Shown piece by piece: positions 1-8,544 of a stretch of DNA of 64,000 nucleotides. Numbering within the stretch: the stretch's first letter is position 1; every line of letters starts with the position of its first letter. The notes under the pieces are model-generated. The model saw only the letters and a list, made by a program, of their open reading frames with translations. It was not told the origin of the DNA and searched no databases. The translations under genes were made by a program, and so were the position numbers. Source of the DNA: Paraburkholderia atlantica (GTDB lineage Bacteria > Pseudomonadota > Gammaproteobacteria > Burkholderiales > Burkholderiaceae); NCBI RefSeq assembly GCF_009362785.1, contig NZ_WHNQ01000020.1:1-64000 (forward strand). The letters are read 5' to 3'.

Positions 1-504
1 GAATGTCTCGATGGCGCGGGCGCTGGCGACGCCGAGGCCGGGCACCGCTTTCCACCACTGGCGGCGACGCGGGATGCGCACGGTCAGATCGGCGAGCGTG
101 CGGATGCCGTCGGCGTGCAGCACACGCACGGCCCGCGGGGCGAGCCACTGCGCGACGTCGTCGGTGATCTGTGGTTCTGGCGGGCGAGCTGTGCGCAGCG
201 CTTCGATCGCGTGCGCGACTGCCTTGGCGTGCCGGGCGCGATCTTCCGCGGGATGATCGAGGAGGGCGGCCAGATCGTCACGATGCGCGGCGCGCGCGAT
301 GGCCTGCAGCCGGCGCCGGATGCGCCCGAGCACGCCACGCGCGGACTTGCCGCCGCCCAGCAAGGCGGACTGATAGCGCTCGACCGCCTCGCGCACGGGC
401 AGTCCCGCATACCACGCACGCAGCACGGCGAGTTCGTCGGCGGCGGGGAAGCGGGGCGGGTCGTCGGCCTGGGGGGAGGCTATAGAGGCGCGGCGCGTTT
501 TCAT
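1..504 (-). CDS. Phage-type integrase, N-terminal part (partial)
   Basis: The minus strand is open from an ATG at 504 to the window edge (168 codons, no stop). The protein begins MKTRRASIASPQADDPPRF and contains the stretches ADELAVLRAWYAGL, SARGVLGRIRRRLQAIAR, LADLTVRIPRRRQWW and VPGLGVASARAIE. These fit the DUF3701-like N-terminal region of tyrosine integrases common in Burkholderia and Ralstonia, a helix-rich DNA-binding segment that ends in a helix-hairpin-helix-like VPGLG turn. The catalytic R-H-R-Y domain would lie outside the window, so activity cannot be judged. Its position at the edge of a large accessory region is suggestive, but many such integrases are plain chromosomal genes. 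Confidence 0.7.
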   Translation of the reverse strand, partial: MKTRRASIASPQADDPPRFPAADELAVLRAWYAGLPVREAVERYQSALLGGGKSARGVLGRIRRRLQAIARAAHRDDLAALLDHPAEDRARHAKAVAHAIEALRTARPPEPQITDDVAQWLAPRAVRVLHADGIRTLADLTVRIPRRRQWWKAVPGLGVASARAIETF

Positions 505-832
505 GAGCGCCAGTTTAACTCGGAAATCGATGCCTTTTGATAAGAAAGATTATTTCAATGGCAGGCTTTTTCGGCCTTCCGCCTTCGATCGCCTGGCGGG
601 CCATCGCGTCCCAACTTAGGCTCAGCTTTAGCGCGCGTCATTGCACGGATACTCCGGAAGCGCCGCCGCTCAGCCGGTCTCACGACCGTCTGTCGGGTTG
701 GATCGGTCAGCACGCTGTCGGAGCGCCATTCGATCGGGTGGCGTGCGGAATTTTTCGTGTCGAGCGGGAATATTTGAAGTCCCTCGGTCGTTTAGTTTGC
801 GGCGATTTCTCGCCAGTGCCGAGGAGGTAGCT
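505..832. other. Intergenic region between integrase and TIGR03118 gene
   Basis: These 328 bases separate divergently transcribed genes and should hold both promoters. The bases next to the integrase start are AT-rich. A good ribosome binding site, GAGGAGG, lies at 821-827 just before the downstream start. No gene, repeat or RNA was recognised. Confidence 0.4.
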
Positions 833-2023
833 ATGTCTCAGATCTCGCGTGGTCTCAAAGCGGCGGCTTTGATCGTGCTCGCCGCCGGTTTCACAACCGG
901 GCATGCCGTTGCTGATGATGCCTATGTCGTCAAACCGCTCGTGTCCAACGTGGCAGGCGCTGCCCCGAAGGTCGACGGTGTCCTGCAGAACGCCTGGGGT
1001 ATTGCTTTTAGTCCGGCAGGAAGTCCGTTCTGGATCAACGACAATGCCACCGGCTGCTCCACGCTGTATGACGGCGAGGGGACGAAGGTGACGACGCTGC
1101 AGGTCGCAATTCCGCTGCCAGGCAACGTCATACCGGCCGGCGCCTGCCATGCCGTCCTTCCCAAGTCTGCACCGAATCCCACGCCCGCGGCGCCAACCGG
1201 GATTGTATGGAATCCGTCGTCTGCGTTTCTCGTGCCAGGTACTCATACCCAGGCCGTATTCATCTTCGCAACTGAAGATGGCACGCTTTCCGCTTGGGCG
1301 GGTGGACTGAATCCGGCGAACAACGCCGTGATCGCGGTCGATAACTCGTCCAATCCCTCTGCCGCTAGCGGGGCGGTATACAAGGGGCTCGTCTTCGGAG
1401 TAAATGCACAAGGCGGATTCCTGTTTGCGACGAACTTCCGTTCGGGTCGGATCGATGTATTTGGGCCGAACGGTTCCGACGGCCTGTTCACGCCTGCGAC
1501 GACGGACGGCGGCTTCGCCGACGCGAACATCCCTGCCGGCTACGCCCCGTTTGGCATCGCGAACATCGATGGCGACCTTTTCGTTACCTACGCTAAGCAG
1601 GACAAGCAGAAGCACGATGACGATGCAGGCCGCGGTCGTGGATTCGTCGACGTGTTCGATACCGACGGACACCTGCTGCGTCGCTTTGCTAGCCGAGGGC
1701 CGCTCGACTCGCCATGGGGTATCGCGCGCGCGTCGTTTGCGTTTGGCCGCTTCAGCGGCAAGATTCTCATTGGCAACTTCGGCGATGGTCGAATCAATGT
1801 CTTCGACAATGACGGTACGTTCGTCGATCAGTTGGAGAATGAGTTCGGCAATCCATTGGCTATCGACGGTCTGTGGACTCTGACACTCGGTGGCGGTCGC
1901 AATTCGAGCCCGGACACGCTGTACTTCTCGGCTGGGCCTAACAAGGAGACGAATGGACTCTTCGGGATCATCGCTCCAGCAAGCGGCTCTGGGGAGCGAG
2001 CGTCAGGACAGCACAGACAATAG
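833..2023 (+). CDS. TIGR03118 family secreted beta-propeller-like protein
   Basis: This 396-residue protein starts at the ATG at 833, set by GAGGAGG eight bases upstream; an in-frame ATG at 641 has no such site. Residues 1-30 form a Sec signal peptide (charged SRGLK, hydrophobic AAALIVLAAGF, cleavage after HAVA). The mature protein opens with YVVKPLVSNVAG and LQNAWGIAFSPAGSPFWINDN. Recurrent blocks such as PFGIANIDGDLFVTYA, SPWGIARA and GDGRINVFDNDGTFVDQL look like NHL-type propeller blades. The family is known only by its TIGR03118 model and has no defined biochemical function; it probably acts in the periplasm or outside the cell. It has no partner nearby and looks unrelated to the sulfur genes downstream. 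Confidence 0.75.
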   Translation: MSQISRGLKAAALIVLAAGFTTGHAVADDAYVVKPLVSNVAGAAPKVDGVLQNAWGIAFSPAGSPFWINDNATGCSTLYDGEGTKVTTLQVAIPLPGNVIPAGACHAVLPKSAPNPTPAAPTGIVWNPSSAFLVPGTHTQAVFIFATEDGTLSAWAGGLNPANNAVIAVDNSSNPSAASGAVYKGLVFGVNAQGGFLFATNFRSGRIDVFGPNGSDGLFTPATTDGGFADANIPAGYAPFGIANIDGDLFVTYAKQDKQKHDDDAGRGRGFVDVFDTDGHLLRRFASRGPLDSPWGIARASFAFGRFSGKILIGNFGDGRINVFDNDGTFVDQLENEFGNPLAIDGLWTLTLGGGRNSSPDTLYFSAGPNKETNGLFGIIAPASGSGERASGQHRQ

Positions 2024-2371
2024 CCGGCAGCGCGCGGCTCGTCAGCCGGTCGCGGAACTCGCCAGACGTGACCGGCGCTTCATTATTCCGTGGTGCCTGA
2101 AGGCAAGAATGACGCGTGGCACGGCAATTCGCGTCCTTCCGGACTGAGCTTTACTCACAGTCTGCTTATCCACTGGATCGAACGATGTAAACTTCAGTCA
2201 TTCCGTCGATGCGGCAGCGGATAGGCGATCAAAGACCACGACAGCGGCACAGGACATGCAAAACGTGCCAGCTGCCACGCAAAACATGCCGCGGGTGACC
2301 GCGCTACCGCGCCAACGGCTGCGAATAGTGGCGGTAAATGTTGAGAGAACGGGGTATGGCAGGTTCGAATC
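2024..2371. other. Intergenic stretch, nothing recognised
   Basis: This stretch follows the TIGR03118 gene and precedes a doubtful small reading frame. I see no convincing gene, RNA or repeat in it. Confidence 0.3.
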
Positions 2372-2650
2372 ATGAAGGCAGAGGTTCTGTTTGCCGTACT
2401 GCTGCTTGGCACGATAGATTGCGCTGCGGAGCCAGGTTATTACAACACGTGCGCGGCGTATCCGGCCTATCCGTGTGATTTCTATGCCGGGTGTCCGTCT
2501 CGCGGTCAGCCATGCGTATTCCTTGGCGGCGGTGTTCGCCGCTTCAACGACTTTGACCATGACGACGGCTTTCGCCATAGGCTCCACGGTCGCGGCACTC
2601 AGTTCGAGCAGGGCGGAAGCCACAGCGGCGGTCATGGCGGACGCAACTAG
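2372..2650 (+). CDS. Hypothetical small secreted protein (doubtful)
   Basis: This 92-residue frame begins with a plausible short signal peptide (MKAEVLFAVLLLGTIDCAAE). It continues into a Cys/Tyr/Pro-rich segment with TCAAYPAYPC, FYAGCPSRGQPC and FLGGG, then a His/Gly-rich tail ending GGSHSGGHGGRN. The six cysteines and biased composition resemble small exported proteins, and the start is not blocked by an obvious gene on the other strand. No strong ribosome binding site precedes it and I do not recognise the family. It may equally be a chance frame. Confidence 0.3.
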   Translation: MKAEVLFAVLLLGTIDCAAEPGYYNTCAAYPAYPCDFYAGCPSRGQPCVFLGGGVRRFNDFDHDDGFRHRLHGRGTQFEQGGSHSGGHGGRN

Positions 2651-3064
2651 GCACCGGCGCAGGAGCAAAGTAAGGCATTGTGACGTCACGTGAGAGAGGC
2701 GCTTGCCTTGCGGCGACAGAACCCCGCACGCATGACGGTGCCAGTTGAAGTGACCAGCAAGGCGATGTCGAGCTTGCACATATCGCTGGGCGCGTGAGGA
2801 TCTGCAACGACGTCACGACACGAGCGGTAGTTAAAGCACGGCGACACGGTAAGCAAAGTAGGACGGCTGCGTAGGCGTTATCTCTTGCTGCATGAAAACG
2901 ACCATCGTTGAAAAAGACAGGGCGACCTTTCCGCGTCGCGCCACAAGAATGTCGGCAACGGCCGACAAACAACATGCCAACGTCGCGAATTGAATGTCCG
3001 GTTGAATCCGCCCTGCAAAACCGGCCATTGACGTTGCGGACAAGACGGGGCGCGTGAGTGGACG
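2651..3064. other. Intergenic stretch, nothing recognised
   Basis: These 414 bases lie downstream of the GST gene, which is read leftwards. Overlapping frames here have no coherent protein pattern. No terminator with a T-run, RNA gene or repeat was found. Confidence 0.3.
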
Positions 3065-3718
3065 TCAAAACTCGAGCGAGATGCCTTCACTATGGAGCGC
3101 GCGTTGTACAGCCGGTCGTTCAAGGATGCGCCGCGCAGATGCGGTCCAAGCCGGATACGTATCGCCCATCGGTAGGCCGATGCGCATGCCCCACCGGTAG
3201 AGAACGAGTAGAAACGGATCGACGATCGTGTAGCCGCACGGCAACGCGTACGAACGCCCGTCGGTGAGCTTGCTTTCGATCTGCGCAAACGCTGTCTCAA
3301 TTGTCTGTCGAGCGTGTGCGGAAACCGCGGCGTGCAACGACACCTCTGCGACGAAGCGCGCGGGTCGCCACAGGCCACCGAAGCCGACGCCGTGCACCCA
3401 GCCCGCGAGCCATGCGAACCATTCGTGGCAGCGGGCCTCGTCGAGGGGAGCCTTGGGCAGCATGGCCAGGGTTTGGTAATGGCGCCGCGCGATAAACGTC
3501 ACGATCGCCGGGAGTTCCGTCAATACGCGTGATTCGCCGGGGATTGCGAGCGCCGGCACCCGGCCCTTCGGGTTGACCGCGAGATAGTCGGGCTGCAGAT
3601 TGGCTCCCTCAGCGACAGGCACTGCGAGCAGCTCGAACGGCGCCCCCGTTTCCTCAAGCACGATATGGGCGGCCAGCGAGCAGGCACCGGGCGAAAAGTA
3701 GAGTCGGTAAGTATCCAT
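3065..3718 (-). CDS. Glutathione S-transferase family protein
   Basis: The 217-residue protein has the two-domain GST layout: an N-terminal thioredoxin-like fold (residues 1-80) and an all-helical C-terminal domain. The N-terminus reads YRLYFSPGACSLAAHIVLEE, with Ser9 and Cys13 in the positions used by bacterial beta-class GSTs to contact or activate glutathione. The cis-proline segment appears as GRVPAL, followed by the glutathione-binding LTELPAIVTFIA segment. It probably acts in cytoplasmic detoxification; the substrate cannot be read. It is transcribed away from the LysR gene at 3797, and a perfect inverted repeat lies between them, so LysR control is likely. Confidence 0.88.
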   Translation of the reverse strand: MDTYRLYFSPGACSLAAHIVLEETGAPFELLAVPVAEGANLQPDYLAVNPKGRVPALAIPGESRVLTELPAIVTFIARRHYQTLAMLPKAPLDEARCHEWFAWLAGWVHGVGFGGLWRPARFVAEVSLHAAVSAHARQTIETAFAQIESKLTDGRSYALPCGYTIVDPFLLVLYRWGMRIGLPMGDTYPAWTASARRILERPAVQRALHSEGISLEF

Positions 3719-3773
3719 TCACAAAGTCTAAAGAGACGCTCACCCGCGCTCAAACGATATATTGTGATCTTTC

Positions 3774-3794
3774 GGCATTAGTGATACTAATGCC
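3774..3794. promoter_or_regulatory. Perfect inverted repeat, likely LysR operator
   Basis: GGCATTAGT at 3774-3782 and ACTAATGCC at 3786-3794 are exact reverse complements separated by three bases. The core has the T-N11-A pattern of LysR-type sites. The repeat ends two bases before the LysR start codon at 3797 and sits in the 78-base gap to the GST start, so it could serve autoregulation and control of the GST gene. Confidence 0.6.
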
Positions 3795-3796
3795 TG

Positions 3797-4768
3797 ATGA
3801 CGACTGCCCGCCTCCCACCTCTTCAGACGCTACGTGCTTTCGAAGCTGCCGTACGGCTGCGTAGCTTTACACGTGCGGCTGACGAACTCGCCCTCACGCA
3901 AGGTGCTGTCAGCCAGCACGTGCGCGCGCTCGAATCGCAGCTCGACGTCGCGCTGTTTTCACGTGGTCGCACGGGTGTTGAGCCAACCCATGCGGCATTC
4001 GCGCTCGCGTTGCAGGTCCGTCAAGGGCTCAAGGTACTCGAGCGCGCATTCGGTCTGTCTTCGGCAACAGCGCTTCGGCGCGCAAACGCATCGAAGGGCA
4101 ACACCACGCTAGCGATCAGCGCGTTACCCTCGTTTGCAGCGCGCTGGCTCGCACCGCGACTGCCACGCTTTCATGCCGAGCATCCGGGGATCACGATCGA
4201 CGTGCGTGCCAGCGTGCAGCTTGCACGGCTGGACGAGCGCGATGGTATCGATGTCGCGTTGCGCTACGGCCCTGGCCATTGGCCGGGGCTTGCCAGCGAG
4301 AAGCTGATGGACGAAGAGGTCTTCCCCGTTGCAAGCCCTGCTTATCGCAACGGCCGGCTGCCGCGCCGACTCGGGGACCTCGCGCAATGCACGTTGCTCG
4401 TGCAGGCGACTCAGCCTTGGGAGCCGTGGTTCCAGGCAGTGGCCCTGGCGCTGGAGGTACCGGCCGACGCACCTTCGTTCGATGACGTGAGCAGCATGCT
4501 GAACGCGGCCGTGGGCGGCGCCGGCATCGCGCTGGCGCGACGCTCGCTGGTCGAGGCGGAACTCGCGGATGGCCGGCTGATACGGCTGTGGCGGCGCAGC
4601 ATCGTCGACGTACACGGCAATTACATCGTGTGGCGAGCCGACAGCAAGAGACTCGCTGCAATCGATGCGTTTCGGGCGTGGCTGCGGCGCGAGGTTGTTG
4701 CGGCAGTGCCTGCGGGGGGCCGCAGGCCGCCCGCGCAACCGGGCGTGCGCGGCCCGACGCGGCGCTAA
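3797..4768 (+). CDS. LysR family transcriptional regulator (GcvA-like)
   Basis: The 323-residue protein has an N-terminal winged helix-turn-helix (PPLQTLRAFEAAVRLRSFTRAADELALTQGAVSQHVRALE, about residues 7-46) and the following LFSRGRTGVEPT wing. An effector-binding domain of the periplasmic-binding fold starts near residue 95 (LAISALPSFAARWLAPRLPRF). The LQTLRAFEAA start and the RLPRFHAEHPGI segment are typical of the GcvA subgroup. It diverges from the GST gene and carries a perfect operator-like palindrome immediately upstream. The ligand is unknown. The C-terminus is extended and Arg/Pro-rich (PAGGRRPPAQPGVRGPTRR), which is unusual but has no obvious function. Confidence 0.9.
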   Translation: MTTARLPPLQTLRAFEAAVRLRSFTRAADELALTQGAVSQHVRALESQLDVALFSRGRTGVEPTHAAFALALQVRQGLKVLERAFGLSSATALRRANASKGNTTLAISALPSFAARWLAPRLPRFHAEHPGITIDVRASVQLARLDERDGIDVALRYGPGHWPGLASEKLMDEEVFPVASPAYRNGRLPRRLGDLAQCTLLVQATQPWEPWFQAVALALEVPADAPSFDDVSSMLNAAVGGAGIALARRSLVEAELADGRLIRLWRRSIVDVHGNYIVWRADSKRLAAIDAFRAWLRREVVAAVPAGGRRPPAQPGVRGPTRR

Positions 4769-5106
4769 TAATCGATCGTCCGGTGTGCCGTCTCGTTGAG
4801 GTCACCACGAGCCTGATCCCAAGCCGTCCGTCACCAATAGCAGCCTTGACAGGGCCCCAAAGGCAGGCCGGCCGCCGAGATCAAGGCTACCCGCGAGCGG
4901 AAAGCTGAACCACGGTAGCCGGATAGCCTGCTCCATCGGAGCGCTCCTGCCGCGCCGGCCAATAGGTTGCGCAGACACTGGCCCATGCGTTTCGTTCAGT
5001 CGCGCTATGAAGGTCCAGACGATGCAAAGCTAATTACATTTGCTTGTTTTTCGAGCCGTCCAAAGCGCCTTAGTATCCATGACTCATACAATAAAACAGG
5101 TCAACT
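4769..5106. other. Intergenic region upstream of binding-protein gene
   Basis: These 338 bases end at the start of the binding protein at 5107 and must include its promoter. The last 90 bases are AT-rich with a TAGTAT that could be a -10 element near 5070. No gene or repeat was seen. The shared ATAAC/TATACT module found at 7061 and 41421 is absent here. Confidence 0.35.
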
Positions 5107-6696
5107 ATGAGCATGCGAAACAGGTGGTGCGGATACGCTTTCGGGGTATTGATCAGCTCGACGATGATGTGCGCCGGCATGCTTGCCGCGCAGGCCGAGC
5201 CCAACCACGGTGGCACGCTGACATGGCTCGTCACTCCGGAGCCGGCGTCGATCGTCCCCTTGACGACCACTGCCGGCGGCAACGCGGAGATCGGTCCCAA
5301 GGTGGTTGAGGGGCTGCTGACCTACGATAAGAATCTGAATCCGCAACCGCTGCTGGCGACCGCATGGTCGGTCAGTAAGGACGGGCTCGAGTATCGCTTC
5401 ACGCTGCGCCGGGGCGTGAAGTGGCACGACGGTAAGCCCTTCACGTCCGCTGACGTCGCGTTCTCGATTCTCACGCTCAAGCAGGTGCATCCGCGGGGCC
5501 GAAGCACGTTCGCGAACGTGACCGACGTAAAGACCCCGGACCCCTACACCGCGGTGATTGAATTGTCGAAGCCGGCGCCGTTCCTGCTGACCGCGCTAGC
5601 GGGCACCGAATCGCCGATCATCCCGAAACATCTGTACGACGGCACGGACATCGTTTCGAGCCCATACAACAGCGCTCCGGTCGGCACGGGCCCGTTCATC
5701 TACAAGTCGTTCGTGCATGGCAGCTATATTCTTCTCGAGCGCAATCCGGACTACTGGGATAAACCGAAGCCGTACATCGACAAGATCCTCGTGCGCTTCC
5801 TGCCCGATGCTGCTGCTCGTGCGGCGGCGCTCGAATCCGGCGCGGCCAACCTCGGCGACCAGGCGATTCCGCTGTCGGATGTGAAGCGCTTCACGACGCT
5901 GCCGAACTTCACCGTGGATACGACCAACTGGCCGTACGTCAGCAACCACCAGCAGCTGATCTTCAATCTGGACACGCCGGTCCTGAAGGATAGGGCGGTA
6001 CGCAAGGCGATTTCCCAGGCGGTCGACGTCAATGCATTGAACCGGGTCGTCTGGTATGGCTATGGCCAGGTGTCCGCGGCCGCAATCGGCGCGGCGAATA
6101 CGAAGTACCACGACGCCGATATTCACTACTTCCCCTACGATGTGGCCCAGGCCAATGCGGCGCTCGACGCCGCCGGATTGAAACGTGGACCGGACGGCAA
6201 GCGCTTCAAACTGCGACTGCTCTTCAACCCGTTCCAGGACCCGCGTGCCGCGGATTTCGTGCGGCAATCGCTCGCGCGAATCGGCATTGACGGCGAGGTC
6301 GAAAGCTACGATTTCGCGACCTACGTGAAGAAGGCCTACACCGATCGTGCGTTCGACATCACGCTCGAAGCACTGTCGAATGCATTCGACCCGACGGTTG
6401 GCGTGCAGCGGGTGTTCTGGTCGAAGAACTTCAAGGTCGGGCTGCCGTTCTCGAATGCCGCGCATTACTCCAGTCCGGAAGTCGATCGTCTTCTGGAAGC
6501 AGCATCGGTGGAAACCGACGATGCAAAGCGCCGGCAGCTGTTCATACAGTTCCAGCAACTCGTTCATGACGACATCCCATCGATCGAGTTCGGTGCAAAT
6601 CCCAATATCACGATCGTCGCGAAGAACGTGAAGGACTACGCGCCGACGGGTGAGGGGATTCGTGGCAGTTTCGCCGATCTGTATATTCAGCCGTAG
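5107..6696 (+). CDS. ABC transporter substrate-binding protein, SBP_bac_5 (DppA/OppA-like)
   Basis: The 529-residue protein has a signal peptide (MSMRNRWCGYAFGVLISSTMMCAGMLAAQA) and then the SBP_bac_5 landmarks: GGTLTWLVTPEPASIVPL, LLTYDKNLNPQPLLATAWSVS, RRGVKWHDGKPFTSADV, GTGPFIYKSF and RNPDYWDKPKPYIDKI. It is a periplasmic solute receptor. Proteins of this fold bind peptides, nickel, opines or other organic solutes, so the ligand is not fixed by sequence. It stands alone, with no permease or ATPase beside it. It closely resembles the three binding proteins at 24868, 31842 and 34576 (shared HPRGRSTFANVT and KNFKVGLPFSNAAHYSSPE type segments). It therefore probably feeds the importer at 26498-30276. 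Confidence 0.9.
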   Translation: MSMRNRWCGYAFGVLISSTMMCAGMLAAQAEPNHGGTLTWLVTPEPASIVPLTTTAGGNAEIGPKVVEGLLTYDKNLNPQPLLATAWSVSKDGLEYRFTLRRGVKWHDGKPFTSADVAFSILTLKQVHPRGRSTFANVTDVKTPDPYTAVIELSKPAPFLLTALAGTESPIIPKHLYDGTDIVSSPYNSAPVGTGPFIYKSFVHGSYILLERNPDYWDKPKPYIDKILVRFLPDAAARAAALESGAANLGDQAIPLSDVKRFTTLPNFTVDTTNWPYVSNHQQLIFNLDTPVLKDRAVRKAISQAVDVNALNRVVWYGYGQVSAAAIGAANTKYHDADIHYFPYDVAQANAALDAAGLKRGPDGKRFKLRLLFNPFQDPRAADFVRQSLARIGIDGEVESYDFATYVKKAYTDRAFDITLEALSNAFDPTVGVQRVFWSKNFKVGLPFSNAAHYSSPEVDRLLEAASVETDDAKRRQLFIQFQQLVHDDIPSIEFGANPNITIVAKNVKDYAPTGEGIRGSFADLYIQP

Positions 6697-7060
6697 AGCG
6701 GTTCGCTGGCGGCTATGGGACGGAAACGCCGCTCGCTTCGCGCCTTGTGAAGCGCCATTGCAGTGTCCCGACCGTCGTCCTAACGTCACCCGACGACACT
6801 CGGGTGACATCTCTTTGGCAGCCGCCCGCGATGCGACAAGCGGGCGCGACGGCATTGCGCATTCTCCCTGGGCACCCGCGCTATCGCAATCGCTCACATC
6901 GCAAGCATTTCTGATCGTTGAAGCGCGCCGCGTTCGCAGCACGGCTCGCCTGTTGCTTTAGCGTGCCCTGGGTCGTTCCGACAAACGCGGCCGTCGCTAT
7001 GTCTGCGGTTGCGCACCGTGCTCGCGCAAATCCTAGCAATGTGCGCCGCACATTGAGGGC
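6697..7060. other. Intergenic region before the shared promoter module
   Basis: This region lies between the binding-protein stop and the regulatory module at 7061. I see no gene. Overlapping frames on both strands lack family patterns. Confidence 0.35.
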
Positions 7061-7140
7061 GCGGCATTTTCATTGCAGACACGCGAATAACGTAAGCGCA
7101 AATCGGTTGTTATCCGCACCGATGCGCGTCCCTATACTGG
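7061..7140 (+). promoter_or_regulatory. Shared promoter module (copy 1), ATAAC/TATACT type
   Basis: This block aligns without gaps to 41421-41500. By eye, 44 of the last 60 positions are identical, and the first 20 share the ATTGCA segment. Fixed elements are ATTGCA at 7072-7077, CGCGAATAAC at 7082-7091, TAAG at 7093-7096 and CCTATACTG at 7131-7139, where TATACT is a good -10. The start codon of the DszC/SfnB-like gene follows at 7216. The conserved bases upstream of the -10 are probably an activator site of CysB/SsuR (LysR) type; that is an inference. Confidence 0.6.
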
Positions 7141-7215
7141 CACGCTGTCCTGTCGATGAAATCCGACGCCCGGCGCACGTATGCCGGTCTGCCTGTCCAG
7201 TATGAGGAACGACGA

Positions 7216-8439
7216 ATGGCTGAATCCGATCAACCTACCACCGCTGCGCACGAGCGCCTAAGAACCGCGCTGGCGTCGCTACCGGTGCTCGCGCATGCCC
7301 TTGCGCAAGACGCCGCGTCACGGGAAGCGCGGCGCGAATTGCCGTTCGACGGTTTCGCATTGTTCCGCCGCTCCGGTCTCGCACGCCTGCGCCTGCCGCT
7401 CGAATGGGGCGGACTCGGCGGTTCGCTCGAAGACGAGTTCGAGGTCATCGCGACGCTTGCGGCCGCGGACAGCAATCTCGCGCACGCGCTACGCATCCAC
7501 TTCGACCAGGTCGAAGCATTACTGCTGTCGCCACGCACGCCGTTCAACGAAATCCAGATTCAGCGCATCGCCGATGGCGCGATTTTCGGCGGCGCCTCGA
7601 CTGAACTGGGCACAGCGCGCCCCGGCGAAATCACGACCCAGTTGCGCCGCGACGGTGCGCACTACCGCCTAAGCGGCCGCAAGTACTACGCGACCGGCAC
7701 GGCGTTCTCCGACTTCGCGCGCCTGAACCTGCAGGACGAGAACGGCGACCCGGTGCTCGCGGTCGTGCCGGTGAAGCGCGAAGGCTTGCGTGTGCTAGAC
7801 GACTGGGACGGCATGGGGCAACGCATGACGGCAAGCGGCAGCCTCGAATTCGACAACCTGCTGGTTCGCGACGACGAAGTGACGCCGCGCGTGCAGACGA
7901 CGCTTGTTGGGCGTCATGGCGGCGCGCTGCGGCAACTGCATCTGGTGGCGGTGGCGGCAGGCATCGTCCGCAACGTCGTCGCCGATGCGAAGCACTATGT
8001 GTTGCAGCATGGCCGTCCCGCGTTGCACAGCCCCGCGCCTTCCGCGCGCGAGGATGCCTTCATCCAGCAGGTAATCGGCGATCTGGGCGCGCACAGCCAT
8101 ACGATCGATGCGCTCGTGCGCGATAACGCACGCGTGCTCGACCGCTCGGCGCGGGCAATCCGCGAGGGCGCCGCCGATGCGCCCGCGCTCGTGCTGGAGG
8201 GCGCGCTCGCGACTGCACGCACTCAGCTGGTGGTCAGCAAGCTCGCGCTTTACGCGGCGGAGCGCATGTTCGAGGCAGGCGGCGCGTCGGCGACGTCGCG
8301 CGCGCACAACTTCGACCGGCACTGGCGCAATCTGCGCACGATCTTCAACCACAACCCGCTGTTGCATAAGGCTCGCGTGATCGGCGATTACGAGCTGAAC
8401 GGCGTGACGACGCATCTGACGGAAGGACGTGTGTTCTAG
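7216..8439 (+). CDS. Acyl-CoA dehydrogenase-fold flavin monooxygenase (DszC/SfnB-like)
   Basis: The 407-residue protein starts at the ATG at 7216 behind GAGGA at 7204; an in-frame ATG at 7156 lacks a site. The acyl-CoA dehydrogenase fold is clear: helical N-terminus with LPFDGFALFRRSGLARLRLPLEWGG, a central beta domain with ASTELGTARPGEITT and LSGRKYYATGTAFSDFA, and a C-terminal helical bundle ending RAHNFDRHWRNLRTIFNHNPL and VIGDYELNGV. The C-terminal HNP and ELNG pattern and the DRHWRN block match the DszC/SfnB branch. That branch uses FMNH2 and O2 to oxygenate sulfur or nitrogen compounds instead of dehydrogenating acyl-CoA. It heads a plus-strand set with a DUF3088 gene and two DszA-type monooxygenases, and has the shared promoter module upstream. 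Confidence 0.87.
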   Translation: MAESDQPTTAAHERLRTALASLPVLAHALAQDAASREARRELPFDGFALFRRSGLARLRLPLEWGGLGGSLEDEFEVIATLAAADSNLAHALRIHFDQVEALLLSPRTPFNEIQIQRIADGAIFGGASTELGTARPGEITTQLRRDGAHYRLSGRKYYATGTAFSDFARLNLQDENGDPVLAVVPVKREGLRVLDDWDGMGQRMTASGSLEFDNLLVRDDEVTPRVQTTLVGRHGGALRQLHLVAVAAGIVRNVVADAKHYVLQHGRPALHSPAPSAREDAFIQQVIGDLGAHSHTIDALVRDNARVLDRSARAIREGAADAPALVLEGALATARTQLVVSKLALYAAERMFEAGGASATSRAHNFDRHWRNLRTIFNHNPLLHKARVIGDYELNGVTTHLTEGRVF

Positions 8440-8544
8440 CCAACGCCGAGTGGGGCACATCAACCCGCGATTCTCCTGGTGGCGAGATAGCGCCGCCAGC
8501 CTGCCAACCAGTCTGGTTGCACAATTTTTGAGGAAACCTGCGCA

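Noticed and set aside
5596..6942. Minus-strand reading frame of 448 codons opposite the binding protein at 5107
   Set aside because: It is a shadow of the plus-strand gene with no recognisable domain.
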